NCBI GenBank assembly: GCA_964242895.1
Contig: CAXTBN010000002.1
Span: forward strand, 39,750-103,749
Source of the DNA: JASLDZ01 sp964242895
GTDB taxonomy: Bacteria > Pseudomonadota > Alphaproteobacteria > Caulobacterales > Caulobacteraceae
Length of the DNA: 64,000 nt
Direction of reading: 5' to 3'
Below, one piece after another: positions 63,091 through 64,000 of this stretch. The translations under genes were made by a program, and so were the position numbers. Position 1 is the first letter of the stretch; every line of letters starts with the position of its first letter. The notes beneath the pieces were generated by a model. That model was not told the DNA's origin. It saw nothing but the letters and a program-made list of their open reading frames with translations, and ran no database searches.

Positions 63091-64000
63091 GTGACCAACG
63101 TCGTCGTCGTCGAGAGCCCCGCCAAGGCCAAGACCATCAACAAGTACCTGGGCTCCGGCTACACGGTGCTGGCCTCCTACGGCCACGTCCGCGACCTGCC
63201 GGCCAAGGACGGCAGCGTCCGCCCCGATGACGACTTCGCCATGGACTGGGAGGTCGACGCCAAGGCGTCCAAGCGGCTCAGCGACATCGCCGCCGTCTCC
63301 AAGACCGCCGACATCCTGATCCTGGCCACCGACCCCGACCGCGAAGGCGAGGCCATCAGCTGGCACGTGCTGGAGGTGCTGAAGAAGAAGAAGGCGCTCA
63401 AGGCGGGCGGCGAGGTGCGCCGCGTCACCTTCAACGCCATCACCAAGTCGGCGGTGACCGAGGCCATGGGCCGCCCGCGCCAGATCGACATGGAGCTGGT
63501 GGACGCCTACCTGGCCCGCCGCGCGCTGGACTACCTCGTCGGCTTCACCCTCTCGCCGGTGCTGTGGCGCAAGCTGCCGGGCGCGCGCTCGGCCGGGCGC
63601 GTGCAGTCGGTCGCGCTGCGCCTCGTGGTGGAACGCGAGGCGGAGATCGAGGCCTTCCGCGCCCGCGAGTACTGGACGGTGGAGGCCGACGTCTCCGCCG
63701 GTTCCGACCCGTTCCTGGCGCGCCTGATCACCCACGACGGCAGGAAGCTCGGGCGCTACGACCTGCCGACCGAGGACGTGGCGGTGGCGGCCCGCAAGGC
63801 GGTCGAGACCGGCGCCTTCACCGTCCGCTCGGTCGAGAAGAAGCCGGCCCGCCGCTCGCCCGCGCCGCCCTTCACCACCTCAACCCTGCAGCAGGAAGCC
63901 AGCCGCAAGCTCGGCTTCAACGCCCAGCGCACCATGAGCGCGGCGCAGAAGCTCTACGAGGGCGTGGACGAGCAGGGCGGCCTGATCACCTACATGCGCA
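63091..64000 (+). CDS. topA: TopA, DNA topoisomerase I (5' part)
   Basis: The first 303 residues of type IA topoisomerase, which relaxes negative supercoils. TOPRIM domain: VVVESPAKAKTINKYLG at the N-terminus and TDPDREGEAISWH with the metal-binding acids; then RRALDYLVGFTLSPVLW, ARSAGRVQSVALRLV and FTTSTLQQEASRKLGF. The window ends just after GLITYMR, whose Tyr is the expected catalytic residue. The start is GTG 63091. The rest of the enzyme and any C-terminal zinc or SWIB-like domain lies outside. Confidence 0.96.
   Translation, partial: MTNVVVVESPAKAKTINKYLGSGYTVLASYGHVRDLPAKDGSVRPDDDFAMDWEVDAKASKRLSDIAAVSKTADILILATDPDREGEAISWHVLEVLKKKKALKAGGEVRRVTFNAITKSAVTEAMGRPRQIDMELVDAYLARRALDYLVGFTLSPVLWRKLPGARSAGRVQSVALRLVVEREAEIEAFRAREYWTVEADVSAGSDPFLARLITHDGRKLGRYDLPTEDVAVAARKAVETGAFTVRSVEKKPARRSPAPPFTTSTLQQEASRKLGFNAQRTMSAAQKLYEGVDEQGGLITYMR

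Overview
The window comes from a very GC-rich alphaproteobacterium, most likely a member of the Caulobacterales (Caulobacter, Phenylobacterium or Brevundimonas-like). The grounds are the Caulobacter gene order pilA-cpaA-B-C-D-E-F-tadB, a CtrA-like motif upstream of pilA, GTG starts that overlap the preceding stop codon, and the plsY-dprA-topA order near the right end. This is inferred from gene content; no 16S rRNA gene is present. I saw no rRNA, tRNA, CRISPR array, insertion sequence or prophage. Coding density is very high and only one gap (7827-8130) exceeds 300 bases.

Layout. 1-9738: a Tad/Flp pilus locus. The minus strand carries two small pilins, prepilin peptidase CpaA and the assembly genes cpaB-F into a truncated tadB. 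The plus strand carries a divergent group: a CpaC-N-domain protein and two TadE/TadG-like pseudopilins. 9792-20981: DNA repair (Lhr-type helicase plus PdeM nuclease), small stress or secreted proteins, zapE, ubiE-ubiB, a PsiF-repeat protein, an M42 peptidase, carA and a SWIB protein. 21141-24581: a GH1 glycosidase, GMC oxidoreductase and small-subunit operon. 24620-28383: an Opu-type osmolyte ABC transporter with fused permease and binding protein, then a dihydrolipoyl-dehydrogenase-like flavoprotein. 28385-37836: a DUF1254/DUF1214 protein, a CocE-type hydrolase, an M14 peptidase, and a hydrolase / Baeyer-Villiger-type monooxygenase / enoyl-CoA hydratase operon.

37886-41906 is the Anbu proteasome-like module (ATP-grasp, alpha-E, transglutaminase, Anbu). 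41997-55742 is the most unusual part. It is a sugar or cyclitol assembly region with three tandem CgeB-like glycosyltransferases, a GT4 glycosyltransferase, a Gfo/Idh oxidoreductase, a short zinc alcohol dehydrogenase and two nucleotide-sugar epimerases on the minus strand. Divergently it carries inositol-3-phosphate synthase, two phosphatases of different folds, a glycosidase whose barrel looks circularly permuted, and a large protein that appears to join a phosphoribosyltransferase-like half to a kinase-like half.

55790-64000 returns to housekeeping genes: a secreted amidase, rmuC, an APC permease, a DUF3140 protein, plsY, dprA, a small hypothetical and the 5' part of topA, which is cut by the window edge just after the catalytic tyrosine.

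The best candidate for an undescribed system is 41997-55742, which would make and transfer an inositol- or sugar-derived conjugate. Its product cannot be read from the sequence.
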